This document shows, one piece after another, positions 54,369-63,876 of a stretch of 64,000 nt of DNA. Each line of letters starts with the position of its first letter. The stretch's first letter is position 1. The notes under the pieces are model-generated. The model worked only from the letters and a program-made list of their open reading frames with translations, made no database searches and was not told where the DNA came from. This stretch comes from CAZRHR01 sp964578885 (GTDB taxonomy: Bacteria > Bacteroidota > Bacteroidia > CAIKAF01). The stretch covers positions 1 to 64,000 of the forward strand of contig CAZOEO010000006.1 in the NCBI GenBank assembly GCA_964578885.1. Direction: 5' to 3'. The position numbers were made by a program, and so were the translations under genes.

Positions 54369-55663
54369 AAAAATACATTTTACCCATCCTGAGTTTGGCC
54401 TTCACATGGGCGGCGCAAGGCCAATCGCCGTGGTTTATGTATGGTAAATCCCAGGCCGATACACTGGCTTCCGATTTTTTCTACGGCCGCGGCCATGTAG
54501 AACAAGGAGAAAGAAAAGCAGCCTACCATATTGCTACAGAATTTCAAAAGATGGGCCTGTCACAATTTGCACCGGCGCCCAGCTTTTATCAGCCATTTAA
54601 AGTGTCGGCCAACCTTTTTCCCGAAGTTCCCGTCTGTATTGCAGATGCCATGCCCTTGGTCAGTGGCGTACACTTTATTCCAGACGCGGCCAGTGGTCCC
54701 ATTCGCAAAACGTTGCCCCTGATTTTTTTGGATAGCATTACCCTGAGCAACCCTAAAACTTATTCTCGGATGATGGGAAAATCATGGGTGGGAAAAGGCA
54801 TTGTAGTCGATAGAAAAGGCATTAAAGATGAAAGTTTAAAGCAAATCCTGCAAAACGTCCTGCAATTCAATCCTTTGAAAGCGGATTTAATCATAGAACT
54901 TCAGGATAAACTTACTTTTTCTGCGGCTACCCAACCCAAGAATTTCGCCCATATCCATGTGCTGCGCAGCATGATTACGCGGGAAACGGCCCAGGTGAAA
55001 ATCAATATGCCAACGTCCTTCATCCCTGAAATTCAGAGCAGCAATGTAACCGGATATGTTTGGGGAAAAGAAGTAACCGATACTTTTGTGGTTTTCACGG
55101 CTCATTACGATCATTTAGGCATGTTGGGACGGCATGTTATTTTTCCCGGAGCCAACGACAATGCCAGTGGAACAGCCATGTTGCTCACTTTGGCCAAGTA
55201 CTTTTCCCAACCGGAAAACCGTCCAAGATACAGTGTGGCCTTCATCGCTTTTGCCGGAGAAGAAGCAGGACTACTGGGCTCTCAACATTATGTTCGCAAA
55301 CCCATTATTCCCCTGAAAAAAATCAAGTTTCTCGTGAATCTGGATATGCTTGGAACTGGAGATGAAGGCATTACAGTGGTCAATGCCACCGAACACCGCA
55401 AAGAATTTGACCAGCTGCAAGCACTCAATACTGCCAACAAATGGCTGGCGCAAATTAAACCACGGGGAAAAGCGGCCAATTCAGATCATTATCCTTTTTC
55501 GGAAGCAGGTGTAAAAGCATTTTTCATGTATACCATGGGCGGCACCAAGGCGTACCACGATATTTATGACCGGGCAGAGACCCTTCCATTGACCAAATTT
55601 GAAGAAGTTTTTCAATTATTGACCGCTTTTCATGCATTCCTGGACCGCAGACCCAACCCTTGA
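54365..55663 (+). CDS. M28-family metallopeptidase
   Basis: Secreted zinc aminopeptidase of 432 residues from ATG 54365, overlapping the previous stop (ATGA); it opens with a signal peptide (YILPILSLAFTWAAQGQS). Zinc and catalytic residues of M28 are visible: FTAHYDHLG (His), GANDNASGT (Asp), AGEEAGLLGS (Glu-Glu), NLDMLGTG (Asp) and the final His in NSDHYPFSEAG. Likely a periplasmic or extracellular peptide-degrading enzyme. It overlaps the rsmI start by 32 bp. Confidence 0.9.
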   Translation: MKKYILPILSLAFTWAAQGQSPWFMYGKSQADTLASDFFYGRGHVEQGERKAAYHIATEFQKMGLSQFAPAPSFYQPFKVSANLFPEVPVCIADAMPLVSGVHFIPDAASGPIRKTLPLIFLDSITLSNPKTYSRMMGKSWVGKGIVVDRKGIKDESLKQILQNVLQFNPLKADLIIELQDKLTFSAATQPKNFAHIHVLRSMITRETAQVKINMPTSFIPEIQSSNVTGYVWGKEVTDTFVVFTAHYDHLGMLGRHVIFPGANDNASGTAMLLTLAKYFSQPENRPRYSVAFIAFAGEEAGLLGSQHYVRKPIIPLKKIKFLVNLDMLGTGDEGITVVNATEHRKEFDQLQALNTANKWLAQIKPRGKAANSDHYPFSEAGVKAFFMYTMGGTKAYHDIYDRAETLPLTKFEEVFQLLTAFHAFLDRRPNP

Positions 55664-56351
55664 ACCGGGCTTATATGTTATTCCGACGCCCATCGGAAAT
55701 CTTGAAGACATTACCCTTCGGTCTATTCGCATGCTCAAATCGGTGTCCTGGCTTTTGGCGGAGGATACCAGAACGTCTCGTTTTCTGCTTCAGCATCTTG
55801 GCATCGATCGACCTTTAACGTCGTTTCACATGCACAATGAACACGCCACGTCTGCCAGATGGGTGCAGATGATTCAGCAAGGTGCATCCGTCGGTTTGGT
55901 GAGCGACGCCGGAACGCCCGGCATTTCTGATCCGGCATTTCTTCTGGTAAGAGCGTGTATTGAAGCGGAACTTCCCGTGACGTGCCTTCCCGGCCCTACG
56001 GCGTTTGTGCCCGCCCTCGTTATGTCCGGACTGCCCATGGATCGTTTTCGGTTCGAAGGCTTTTTACCTGTGAAAAAGGGACGCCAGAAAAAATGGGAAG
56101 CCTTGGCCCAGGAAGAGCAAACCTTGGTTCTTTATGAATCACCACACCGCATTTTAAAGTGTATCGAAGAAGTAATTCATTGGATGGGGCCGCAAACCAA
56201 CGTGGCACTTTGCCGCGAAATCTCTAAAAAGTTTGAAACCTGTGTCCGCGGCTCTGCTGAAGAAGTTTTTCAACGTCTGAGTGCCGCACCGCCAAAAGGT
56301 GAAATGGTCCTGGTGATACGCAAAGAGGATACATCCAAAAAAAGTCTCTGA
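55632..56351 (+). CDS. rsmI: 16S rRNA (cytidine(1402)-2'-O)-methyltransferase
   Basis: SAM-dependent enzyme that 2'-O-methylates C1402 of 16S rRNA. The 239-residue protein has the tetrapyrrole-methylase fold signatures of RsmI: YVIPTPIGNLEDITLR (about 15-30), EDTRTSRFLL, VGLVSDAGTPGISDP (about 87-101) and LPGPTAFVPAL. Length is normal for Bacteroidota. It overlaps the M28 gene by 32 bp and the next gene by one base. Confidence 0.95.
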   Translation: MHSWTADPTLEPGLYVIPTPIGNLEDITLRSIRMLKSVSWLLAEDTRTSRFLLQHLGIDRPLTSFHMHNEHATSARWVQMIQQGASVGLVSDAGTPGISDPAFLLVRACIEAELPVTCLPGPTAFVPALVMSGLPMDRFRFEGFLPVKKGRQKKWEALAQEEQTLVLYESPHRILKCIEEVIHWMGPQTNVALCREISKKFETCVRGSAEEVFQRLSAAPPKGEMVLVIRKEDTSKKSL

Positions 56352-57580
56352 TGCCCACGCCTGTTGCCCGTTGGATTTGGGCCGCATGTCTAGGTGCAGG
56401 CACATTCTCCGCTTTTTCTGCTTTTACACAAAGCTGGACAGCCATTCCACTTTCAACAGGTGCTTTTCATCAAATTTCAGGTTTGGCCGATCCAGGTTGC
56501 GCACCAGCTGGTTTTCTGGGAAAAAGCACAGCAGGAGCATCCTGGACATGGTTTGGATTGCAGAGCGGTACAACACCTTTGGTCTGCGACAGTTTTCCAG
56601 ACATCACAAGTTTGATGACCTGCGGGACGCGCGGCCAGGTTCCTTTTCTGAACACAGGAATATTTTACTGGATTGGTACAGAAGGAGATGGTGTTTTTGG
56701 ACATTCTGCAGATACCGTGATTCACTTTTCCCCGAACAACACACCCATGCCAGATGGCACGGTGAGGCAGGTGGTGCAACGTGGCGACACTTTGTGGATG
56801 GCCACCGCAGGTGGCTTGGCAAGAGCGCACGCAAATCAATGGAAAAGCTGGACTTTGGCCAACGGATTGTCGTCGAGCCACGTAACAGATTTGGCCTTTT
56901 TCCCGGACGGCGCAATAGGATTTTCCTCTATTAATGGAGGGCTCACCATTTTGCGGGGCGACACGGTGTCGGACATACTGAACAATCAAAACAGTTGGCT
57001 TCCCGACAATACCCTCACCAGCATAGAAGTTACAACCGACGGAAACATTTGGTTGTCTTCTACCACCGCCGGAATCATTTTGGTACAGCAAGAGATTCCA
57101 AGTTTTTTTCAAGTGCAAAATGGGAAACTGCCCAGCAACGGAATCCGGCAGCTTTCTGCCATTTCGTATCCGGCTCCCGGAATCCTGGCAGCCACAGAAA
57201 CCACCGGCATTCTTTGGTTAGATGCAACTGGCGTTCAGGCGCATTGGCCCGGTGGTGCGAATGAACCATTTTCTCCCGAAGAAATTTTATGGATTCGCGG
57301 TGCTACAGCAGATTTTCCGTTTCATGTGGCGGCCGGACTGCACCAAATCTATGTGTATCCGGTGAGCAGCCAGTCTATTTCAGACTTTTTCCTCACGCAA
57401 ATTCACCACGGATTATGGGAAATGCCTTTCGATGCAGAGGTACGCATCATGAACCAAGCTGGGCAAATTTGTTTTTCACAAACCATGAAAGCGGGTGCGC
57501 AGATTCCCCGTCCCGGACCAACAGGATGGTATTTTCTGCAAGTGAAAGAAACTTATTATCGGCTTCTTTGGCTGGATTAA
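56351..57580 (+). CDS. Secreted propeller-type protein, possible T9SS client
   Basis: A 409-residue exported protein with a signal peptide (AACLGAGTFSAFSAFTQS). The central part has short repeats of the two-component-regulator-propeller kind (GDTLWMATAGGLARAH, LSSSHVTDLAFFPDG, DGNIWLSSTTAGIIL), which would give a beta-propeller. The last 80 residues (EVRIMNQAGQICFSQTM, PGPTGWYFLQVKE) resemble a weak type A T9SS sorting domain. No histidine kinase or other output domain is attached. The role is unknown. Confidence 0.68.
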   Translation: MPTPVARWIWAACLGAGTFSAFSAFTQSWTAIPLSTGAFHQISGLADPGCAPAGFLGKSTAGASWTWFGLQSGTTPLVCDSFPDITSLMTCGTRGQVPFLNTGIFYWIGTEGDGVFGHSADTVIHFSPNNTPMPDGTVRQVVQRGDTLWMATAGGLARAHANQWKSWTLANGLSSSHVTDLAFFPDGAIGFSSINGGLTILRGDTVSDILNNQNSWLPDNTLTSIEVTTDGNIWLSSTTAGIILVQQEIPSFFQVQNGKLPSNGIRQLSAISYPAPGILAATETTGILWLDATGVQAHWPGGANEPFSPEEILWIRGATADFPFHVAAGLHQIYVYPVSSQSISDFFLTQIHHGLWEMPFDAEVRIMNQAGQICFSQTMKAGAQIPRPGPTGWYFLQVKETYYRLLWLD

Positions 57581-58150
57581 TCAGGCTTTGAGCACGTTTT
57601 CGATGCTTGTGAAAATGGCATTGACTTCTCCGACCCCATGTAAAACGGTGAGCTTATCCTGTGCCCGGTAAAAATCCAAACAGGGGAAAGTTTCATCTTT
57701 ATAAACCTGAATGCGTTTCTCAATCACCTCAGGATCGGCATCATCCGATCGGCCGGAAGTAAGTGCACGTTGTTTTAGTCGCTGACGCAATTCTTCATCT
57801 GGCACATCCAGTAAAATCACGTGAGAGATATGTTTACTTCTTTCTGCCAAAAGATCATCGAGGGCCTGAGCCTGGGCCTGGGTACGTGGAAAACCGTCGA
57901 AAATGAAACCAGCGGCATTCGCATGAGCATCAATGGTTTTAGCCACCATAGAAATCACCACAGAGTCCGGCACCAGCAGCCCCTGATCCAAATAATGTTT
58001 CGCTTGCAGGCCAAGCGGTGTATTTCCTTTTAATTCGGCACGAAAAATATCTCCGGTGGAAAGATGAACCAAACCGAAGGCGGATACAATTTTTTGAGAT
58101 TGGGTGCCTTTACCAGATCCCGGAGGGCCAAAAAGTACGAGATGAATCAT
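57581..58150 (-). CDS. adk: Adenylate kinase
   Basis: Converts ATP and AMP to two ADP. The 189-residue protein has the P-loop GPPGSGKGTQ at 8-17, the NMP-binding region HLSTGDIFRAE, FDGFPRTQAQAQ, and the short LID form (KQRALTSGRSDDADPEVIEKR) without zinc Cys. Length is typical of the short Bacteroidota enzyme. The start overlaps the end of hpt by 4 bp, so both are made together in purine metabolism. Its stop directly abuts the convergent propeller gene. Confidence 0.95.
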   Translation of the reverse strand: MIHLVLFGPPGSGKGTQSQKIVSAFGLVHLSTGDIFRAELKGNTPLGLQAKHYLDQGLLVPDSVVISMVAKTIDAHANAAGFIFDGFPRTQAQAQALDDLLAERSKHISHVILLDVPDEELRQRLKQRALTSGRSDDADPEVIEKRIQVYKDETFPCLDFYRAQDKLTVLHGVGEVNAIFTSIENVLKA

Positions 58151-58683
58151 TCAACAATAAGTTTATAGATGTCGGGCAAATTTCTTCCTAAACCATTATA
58201 GTCTAGTCCATAACCTGCCACAAATTCGTTTTCAATTGAAAATCCGACATAATCCGGAGGATAGTTTCCGGAAAATGCAGATGGTTTATACAGGAGCGCC
58301 ACAGATTTCACAGAAAGCGCGCCACTGGCTTTCACCAAATCTACCAAAAAGTTCATGGTAGATCCCGTGTCTACGATATCTTCCACAATGAGCACATGTT
58401 TGCCAAGCCACTCATGTTTCGGGGAAAAATCTGCTCTCAATACCCCGGATCTTTGGGTTCCGTCGTAGGAGTTCACACGAAAGAAAGAATACTCGACGGG
58501 CAAGGGGATTTCACGGCCCAAATCCATCATAAAAGGTAAAGCACCTTTCATAATCCCCAACAGCACTGTATTTTTACCTTTATATTCTTCCGTCAGGGTA
58601 CGACCCATAGATTCAACCCGTTCCCGAATGGTTTGGGCAGAAATCCAAGGTGTAAAATGACGATTATGGAGGCAGATGTTCAT
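58147..58683 (-). CDS. hpt: Hypoxanthine phosphoribosyltransferase
   Basis: Purine salvage enzyme that joins hypoxanthine or guanine to PRPP. From ATG 58683 it has 178 residues, the usual family size; an in-frame ATG at 58728 would add 15. The PRPP-binding motif VLIVEDIVDTGSTM is complete, with the flanking VLLGIMKGALPFMMDL and SIENEFVAGYGLDYN blocks. It overlaps adk by 4 bp. Confidence 0.94.
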   Translation of the reverse strand: MNICLHNRHFTPWISAQTIRERVESMGRTLTEEYKGKNTVLLGIMKGALPFMMDLGREIPLPVEYSFFRVNSYDGTQRSGVLRADFSPKHEWLGKHVLIVEDIVDTGSTMNFLVDLVKASGALSVKSVALLYKPSAFSGNYPPDYVGFSIENEFVAGYGLDYNGLGRNLPDIYKLIVE

Positions 58684-58755
58684 AGGGCCCCTTAAAGTGT
58701 AAAGGTACAAAAGAAAGTGTTTGGGCAAATGGGTTTTTAAAAACCGGAGGCTTGT

Positions 58756-59718
58756 TTACAACAACTGGGAAATAATTTGATCCACAGAAATGCCTTCGGC
58801 CTCGGCTTTGTAATTTCTCACGATGCGATGTCGGAGTATGGCATGAGCCACAGCGCGTACATCGGCCTCGTCCGGAGCAAATTTCCCCTGTAAAGCGGCA
58901 TGGCATTTGGCACCAATCACCAGAAACTGAGAAGCCCTGGGACCGGCGCCCCAAGATAAATATGCATTGGCCTGAGGATGTGCTCCTTCCCTACCCGGCC
59001 GGGTAGATGAACTGAGCTTTACGGCGTACGACAACACATGATCCGTCACCGGAATTCTCCGAATTAAGCCTTGAAAATAAAGGATTTCCTCCTCCGTAAG
59101 CACGGATTTTACTTTTCGGCTACCTCCAGATGTGGTTTGGCGCACAATATCCACTTCTTCTTCGAAGGAAGGATAATCTACCATGATGTTCAGCATGAAC
59201 CGGTCGAGCTGCGCTTCCGGAAGCGGATACGTTCCCTCCTGTTCAATGGGGTTTTGGGTGGCCAATACAAAAAACGGCTGAGGAAGTGCATAGGAAGTTC
59301 CGGACACCGTCACAGATTTTTCTTGCATGGCTTCCAACAAAGCCGCCTGGGTTTTGGGCGGAGTTCGGTTAATTTCGTCGGCCAAAACCACGTGAGCAAA
59401 TAAGGGACCTTTTACAAAACGAAAACTACGGTCTTCGGCCAAAATTTCTGCTCCGGTAATATCGGAAGGCATTAAATCCGGGGTAAACTGAATCCGCTTA
59501 AACGACAAACCAAGTACATCAGACACGGTATTCACCAACAAGGTTTTAGCCAGTCCGGGGACGCCAATCAGGAGACAATGTCCCTGAGAAAAAATAGAAA
59601 TGGTCAAATCCTGAATGGTTTGCTGCTGCCCAACTATTACTTGTCCAAGGGCAGCACGCATTTGAGCGTACTTTTCTACAAGGGCCTTTACCCCTTCCTG
59701 ATCTGAAGCATACATCAT
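58756..59718 (-). CDS. MoxR-family AAA ATPase
   Basis: Chaperone-like ATPase of 320 residues. Walker A is GVPGLAKT (about 59-66), Walker B LADEINR (about 112-118), with sensor and arginine regions (ATQNPIEQEGTYPLPEAQLDRFM). MoxR proteins usually assist maturation of VWA-domain or envelope complexes. No VWA gene is in the window. It follows the SurA-like gene by 9 bp, suggesting a shared transcript with the periplasmic folding genes. Confidence 0.92.
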   Translation of the reverse strand: MMYASDQEGVKALVEKYAQMRAALGQVIVGQQQTIQDLTISIFSQGHCLLIGVPGLAKTLLVNTVSDVLGLSFKRIQFTPDLMPSDITGAEILAEDRSFRFVKGPLFAHVVLADEINRTPPKTQAALLEAMQEKSVTVSGTSYALPQPFFVLATQNPIEQEGTYPLPEAQLDRFMLNIMVDYPSFEEEVDIVRQTTSGGSRKVKSVLTEEEILYFQGLIRRIPVTDHVLSYAVKLSSSTRPGREGAHPQANAYLSWGAGPRASQFLVIGAKCHAALQGKFAPDEADVRAVAHAILRHRIVRNYKAEAEGISVDQIISQLL

Positions 59719-59727
59719 CTTTCCTCC

Positions 59728-61074
59728 TTATTGGTTATTCCATTTGGCGGCATCCGGACAAATATCCAAAAAACCATTGACGGATATGTACATGGATCGC
59801 TTTTTCCGCTGCACCCATTGTTGTGTAAGTTCTAATTTCTTGCGCATCACGGCAAACTCCTGAATCCGGCCATAATCCATCGCGAGGTTGGCCTTATGCG
59901 GATCTCTTTTATCCACCATTAAAATAATACGAACGGTGGGAAGTCCCGATTGCCCCTGCATAATCTGTACAGGTGAAATCTGATCAATCTCCAGTTCTTT
60001 AATCAACCCCGCCGTTTCGGGATCCAGTTCTTCCATCGTAAATAAAGGTGCATTGGAATACGGATTAAATAATTGTCCACCATTCATCCGCGTTTCTTCA
60101 TCCTCTGAATACTTTTTGGTGAGTTCTGCAAAAGTAAAGGCCCCTGAGCGATAGAGTCCAGCGATGGAATCCAGCCGATTTTCAGCACGAACCAAATCCG
60201 ACGTACTTACTTTGGGCCGGATTAAAATATGTCGGAAATTGGCATATTCTCCTCGTTTTTCGATGAGTTGAATGATATGAAATCCAAACTGGGTTTCTAC
60301 GACATCCGAAATCTCGCCAGGTTTCAGGGAAAAACCAACCGCAGCAAATTCTGGCACCAGGTCTTCCCGGCGCAGAAAGCCCAATTCCCCGCATTGCTGT
60401 GCGGAGCCAAGGTCGTCGCTGTTGAATTTTGCTTTCAGACAAAAATTTCCGCCGGCCAGCAAATCTTCCCGCATTTTCTTGAGTTCACGGGTTACTTTCT
60501 CCTTTTCTTCGGGTCGGATTCCGGGCTTTATGACCAGATGCGCCAGTTTAAATTCAGCCGGGATGAAAGGTAAAGAATCGGGATGCCAGGTTTCAAACAC
60601 TTTTCGCACTTCGGCGGGCGTCACTTTAACCTCTCCGAACAATTTGTTTTCCACCTGACTGATAAGCATTTGCTCCCGGATGGTCGGTTCTAAGTCGGTT
60701 CGTAATTTATCCAGTGAAATGCCCAACCGTTGTTCGGCTTTGGCTTTACCACCGGCCTGAGCAATAAAGATACCAATACGTCTTTCCACTTCTGCGTCTA
60801 CGGCATCCTGAGACACTTCTATAGAGTCCAGTTCGGCCTGAAAAAGCAGCATTTTGTTGAAAATAAAATCTTCAAACAATTCGCAACGAGACATTTGAGG
60901 CATGCCTTCCCGTGCACCATTTCTTTGCTGAGCAAAACGAGCTTCTACATCGGAGCGCAAAATGGCCTCGGACCCCACCACTGCCACGACCTCATCTACA
61001 AGAATCGGCTGCGCTTTCAAGGTGGAGAAAAACAATAGAAGACTACTTATCCAAATAAATTTCAAACTTGCCAT
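59728..61074 (-). CDS. SurA-like periplasmic peptidyl-prolyl isomerase
   Basis: Periplasmic chaperone/isomerase that helps outer-membrane proteins fold. From ATG 61074 the protein has 448 residues; an ATG at 61089 would add five. It has a signal peptide (FIWISSLLLFFSTLKAQ), a SurA N-terminal helical domain (VDEVVAVVGSEAILRSDVEARF), and two parvulin domains at about 180-390, with the GELGFLRREDLVPEF and FGFHIIQLIEKRGEY blocks of the first. It is the third of three consecutive isomerase genes and overlaps the upstream gene. Confidence 0.88.
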   Translation of the reverse strand: MASLKFIWISSLLLFFSTLKAQPILVDEVVAVVGSEAILRSDVEARFAQQRNGAREGMPQMSRCELFEDFIFNKMLLFQAELDSIEVSQDAVDAEVERRIGIFIAQAGGKAKAEQRLGISLDKLRTDLEPTIREQMLISQVENKLFGEVKVTPAEVRKVFETWHPDSLPFIPAEFKLAHLVIKPGIRPEEKEKVTRELKKMREDLLAGGNFCLKAKFNSDDLGSAQQCGELGFLRREDLVPEFAAVGFSLKPGEISDVVETQFGFHIIQLIEKRGEYANFRHILIRPKVSTSDLVRAENRLDSIAGLYRSGAFTFAELTKKYSEDEETRMNGGQLFNPYSNAPLFTMEELDPETAGLIKELEIDQISPVQIMQGQSGLPTVRIILMVDKRDPHKANLAMDYGRIQEFAVMRKKLELTQQWVQRKKRSMYISVNGFLDICPDAAKWNNQ

Positions 61075-61915
61075 TTGCTTGCGCCTCATTATACAATTCA
61101 GTTTCCAGTTGCTTTAATATTTGTTGCTTCCGTTGGTTCAGTAAAATCATACGGATATTACTCATTTCAAACGAAATGGGAGACAATGTTTCTTTTCTGC
61201 GTACGTTGTGTATTCGGATAAAATGAGTTTTTAAAGAATCCGACACTTCCGTAAAACGATGTTTTTGCAGAAAAATTTCCTGACTTGGGTACACCAGGGG
61301 AAAAATTTGTTCCAATTCATCCATCCGAACCCAGTTGGTATCTGTCAGCCGATAACCGTACGCATATTTCTGACAAAATTCCATGAGTTTATTGGCATCC
61401 GCCGGTTTATCACTTTGTAACCATTGCCTTACCTTACCTGCATCTTTATGATTTCTGGGCAAAGTAACGGAAGCATACTGAACAATGTTGTATTTCAACA
61501 AAAAATCATGTTGATTTTGTTGGTAATAGGCTTCCATTTCCTGGCGGCTCAATTGAGTATCCAGCCTGGTGGCCAGCATTCTTTCCTGATAGGCGTGAAT
61601 GAGCAACGATTTCCGATAGTTTTCCAGTTGCGCATCGAAGGTTTTAAGATCTTCAGTCAGCTGGTCTTCAGCTTGCTGAAGCAACAGCTGCTCTCTTACC
61701 CATCCTTCTACCAAAACCTGGAGCAAAGCCAAGGAATCGGCCTTTCCTTTCGGAAACACCACATCTGAAAAATCAGATACTTCCAGGGTCTGGTCATTTA
61801 CCCGGGCCAATACCCCATCATCGACCGGCTCACCGGACAAAGCAGGAATTTGGTTGCAAGCCCAAAGGGAAAAAGCCAGACTCACGCAAAAAAGACCCAA
61901 TCCGGCACGCATCAT
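61043..61915 (-). CDS. SurA/PpiC-related lipoprotein
   Basis: Lipoprotein of about 291 residues from ATG 61915; upstream in-frame starts lie inside the preceding gene. The signal ends in a lipobox (AFSLWAC, Cys at about residue 20). The N-terminal half resembles a SurA/PpiC N-domain (VLARVNDQTLEVSDFSDVVF, LVEGWVREQLLLQQA). The C-terminal part shows only a weak remnant of a parvulin domain, so it is probably a chaperone rather than an isomerase. It overlaps both neighbours, a sign of tight coupling. Confidence 0.78.
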   Translation of the reverse strand: MMRAGLGLFCVSLAFSLWACNQIPALSGEPVDDGVLARVNDQTLEVSDFSDVVFPKGKADSLALLQVLVEGWVREQLLLQQAEDQLTEDLKTFDAQLENYRKSLLIHAYQERMLATRLDTQLSRQEMEAYYQQNQHDFLLKYNIVQYASVTLPRNHKDAGKVRQWLQSDKPADANKLMEFCQKYAYGYRLTDTNWVRMDELEQIFPLVYPSQEIFLQKHRFTEVSDSLKTHFIRIHNVRRKETLSPISFEMSNIRMILLNQRKQQILKQLETELYNEAQANGKFEIYLDK

Positions 61916-63876
61916 TGGCGAACCAACCTGTACAGGACATCCTTGTTTACCTGAACCGGATATTTTGCGCGTAGAGATTTGATCCACTCTTGTTCCAGAT
62001 AGGTTCCGTAATCGGAAGTGGCCACTCCTTTGCACTCTTTCAAAGTTTTAGGAGTGGGAGGCAAACTTTCAGTCACTACGGCAAAACGGATTTTACCGCC
62101 GTCCTGACTGGTCGGTGAAATGCCTTTGGGTGTGGTGACAACCGCCACCAAAGGTTGTTCTCCTTCGGCGTATAATCCTTCCAGAACAATCACATTGTCC
62201 GCCACTTTTTTATTCAAAATGGCCACAAACTTATCTTTGGTCATGGCACCGGAAAGCAGTTTGGGTGCTAGTTTTCTGGCTTCCGCTTCCACTTTGGCAT
62301 CTTTACAATCAATAATGAAAGCTCGCTTACGTGGTCCCCACATGTATTTATCGCGGTTGGCCTGATGGAAAGCCTCCAAGCCAGCGGTGTCGCGTACAGA
62401 ACGCTTCCAAACCTTTTGGTCCATGAGTGCAAATAACAAAATGCCTTCGCGGTACTCGCGAACCAAATAGAAGAAGGCCATATCTTCCTCTGGAAGTGAT
62501 GCTTCTTTATGCGCCAGCAATTCCTTTTCCACGAAAGCGTCTATACCATTGGTTCTAAAGTTGCAACCGGTAACGGGCTTGTCGATAGGAAGCGTGGTCA
62601 AAAACTCAGCTACGGCACTCCAATTCAGTGTTTTTCCTGCAAATTTTATGGCCCACTGGTTCGCAAAAGGTTGAAGCATTTCAGGTTTGTAGGGCTGTTC
62701 CCCCATGGCTTGAAGAATGCTTTGCAGCACAGTTTCATTCTGTGAAAAGGCATATTGCTGCTTCAGACGATTTACTAAAACCTGTTTGGGAACAGCCCAA
62801 CGGGAGGTTTTAGATAAGCTGCGAACCAGGTCTGGTTTCAAAACAGAAAAAGTGGGAATTCCCGGCGCCTCGATGAGACGAATCAAATGATATCCTTCCG
62901 GAGTTTCGATGGGCATGGACACCTCGTCCTGTTTTTTCAGCGAAAAAGCGGCCTCTTCAAAAGCTGCAGGGTAAGTATTGATCCCAAAAGCAGGAAGTTC
63001 TCCACCACGTGATGCGGAATTTGGGCTTTCAGAATAATTACGCACCACCTCAGCCCAGGGGGTTCCAGCCGCCAGTTGAGCGCGCGCTTCCATGATACGG
63101 TTGTACGACATTTTCTTTTTTTCCGCATCCTGCATATCGGCCTGAACGAAGATGTGGGCTATTTTAATCCGTCCACGGGCCGGACGTTCCTTTTGAACGC
63201 GGATGAGGTGATAGCCCAAAGAGGTTCTTACCACATTAGAAATACCATTCACCGGTGTCTGATACACTTCCAGCTCATAGGAAAGTCCCATTCCGGGAGC
63301 CGTTACCCAACCCAGATATCCTTGACTGGATTTGGTCACGGAATCCTGTGAAAATTGTAAAACGGCCGAAGGAAAAGTGATTTTTCCGGCGATGAGATCC
63401 TGACGGATTTTGGAAATGGTTCGGAAAGCCTTCAGCGTATCCTGGGGAGAAGCACAGCGATCTACCCGAATGAGCAGATGGGAAATTTCCCGGTCGGTTT
63501 GCATGCGCTGGTAAGTGCTTCTAAGCAATTGTCCTTCCGCGGCTGTATCGCGCAAATAAGGACCGGAAAGTTGACGAACATAAGAGCCCAGTTCCAGGTT
63601 AAAGGCCCTGGATGTGTCCATTCCCAAATCTCTGGCTTCACGGACTTTTAGTTTGAAAACGGAGAAAAGCTCCATGTATTCGTCGAGGGCCTGTTTGGTT
63701 ACGGGTCCTTTTTGATTGTTCTTTTTGAAAATAGCCTCGAACTCGGAAAGATAAATGGGTTCGGCACCTACGGTCATCACCACGGCATCATTGGGAATCC
63801 TGGGTTGCGCCATAAGGAGGCAAGGAAGCAAGAGGCCCGCAATCATTCCAGAGAAATGCAAAATCCGGTTCATCAT
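61912..63876 (-). CDS. Parvulin-type peptidyl-prolyl isomerase with two domains
   Basis: Periplasmic foldase of 654 residues. It has a signal peptide (GMIAGLLLPCLLMAQP), an N-domain (VVMTVGAEPIYLSEFEAIFKKN), and two parvulin domains at about 130-235 and 240-345. Family blocks include SQGYLGWVTAPGM, LGYHLIRVQKERPARG, SRGGELPAFGINTYP and EGYHLIRLIEAPG. The C-terminal 300 residues are unassigned. It is the first gene of the isomerase operon. Upstream (63877-64000) holds its leader; I see no gene there. Confidence 0.88.
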   Translation of the reverse strand: MMNRILHFSGMIAGLLLPCLLMAQPRIPNDAVVMTVGAEPIYLSEFEAIFKKNNQKGPVTKQALDEYMELFSVFKLKVREARDLGMDTSRAFNLELGSYVRQLSGPYLRDTAAEGQLLRSTYQRMQTDREISHLLIRVDRCASPQDTLKAFRTISKIRQDLIAGKITFPSAVLQFSQDSVTKSSQGYLGWVTAPGMGLSYELEVYQTPVNGISNVVRTSLGYHLIRVQKERPARGRIKIAHIFVQADMQDAEKKKMSYNRIMEARAQLAAGTPWAEVVRNYSESPNSASRGGELPAFGINTYPAAFEEAAFSLKKQDEVSMPIETPEGYHLIRLIEAPGIPTFSVLKPDLVRSLSKTSRWAVPKQVLVNRLKQQYAFSQNETVLQSILQAMGEQPYKPEMLQPFANQWAIKFAGKTLNWSAVAEFLTTLPIDKPVTGCNFRTNGIDAFVEKELLAHKEASLPEEDMAFFYLVREYREGILLFALMDQKVWKRSVRDTAGLEAFHQANRDKYMWGPRKRAFIIDCKDAKVEAEARKLAPKLLSGAMTKDKFVAILNKKVADNVIVLEGLYAEGEQPLVAVVTTPKGISPTSQDGGKIRFAVVTESLPPTPKTLKECKGVATSDYGTYLEQEWIKSLRAKYPVQVNKDVLYRLVRQ

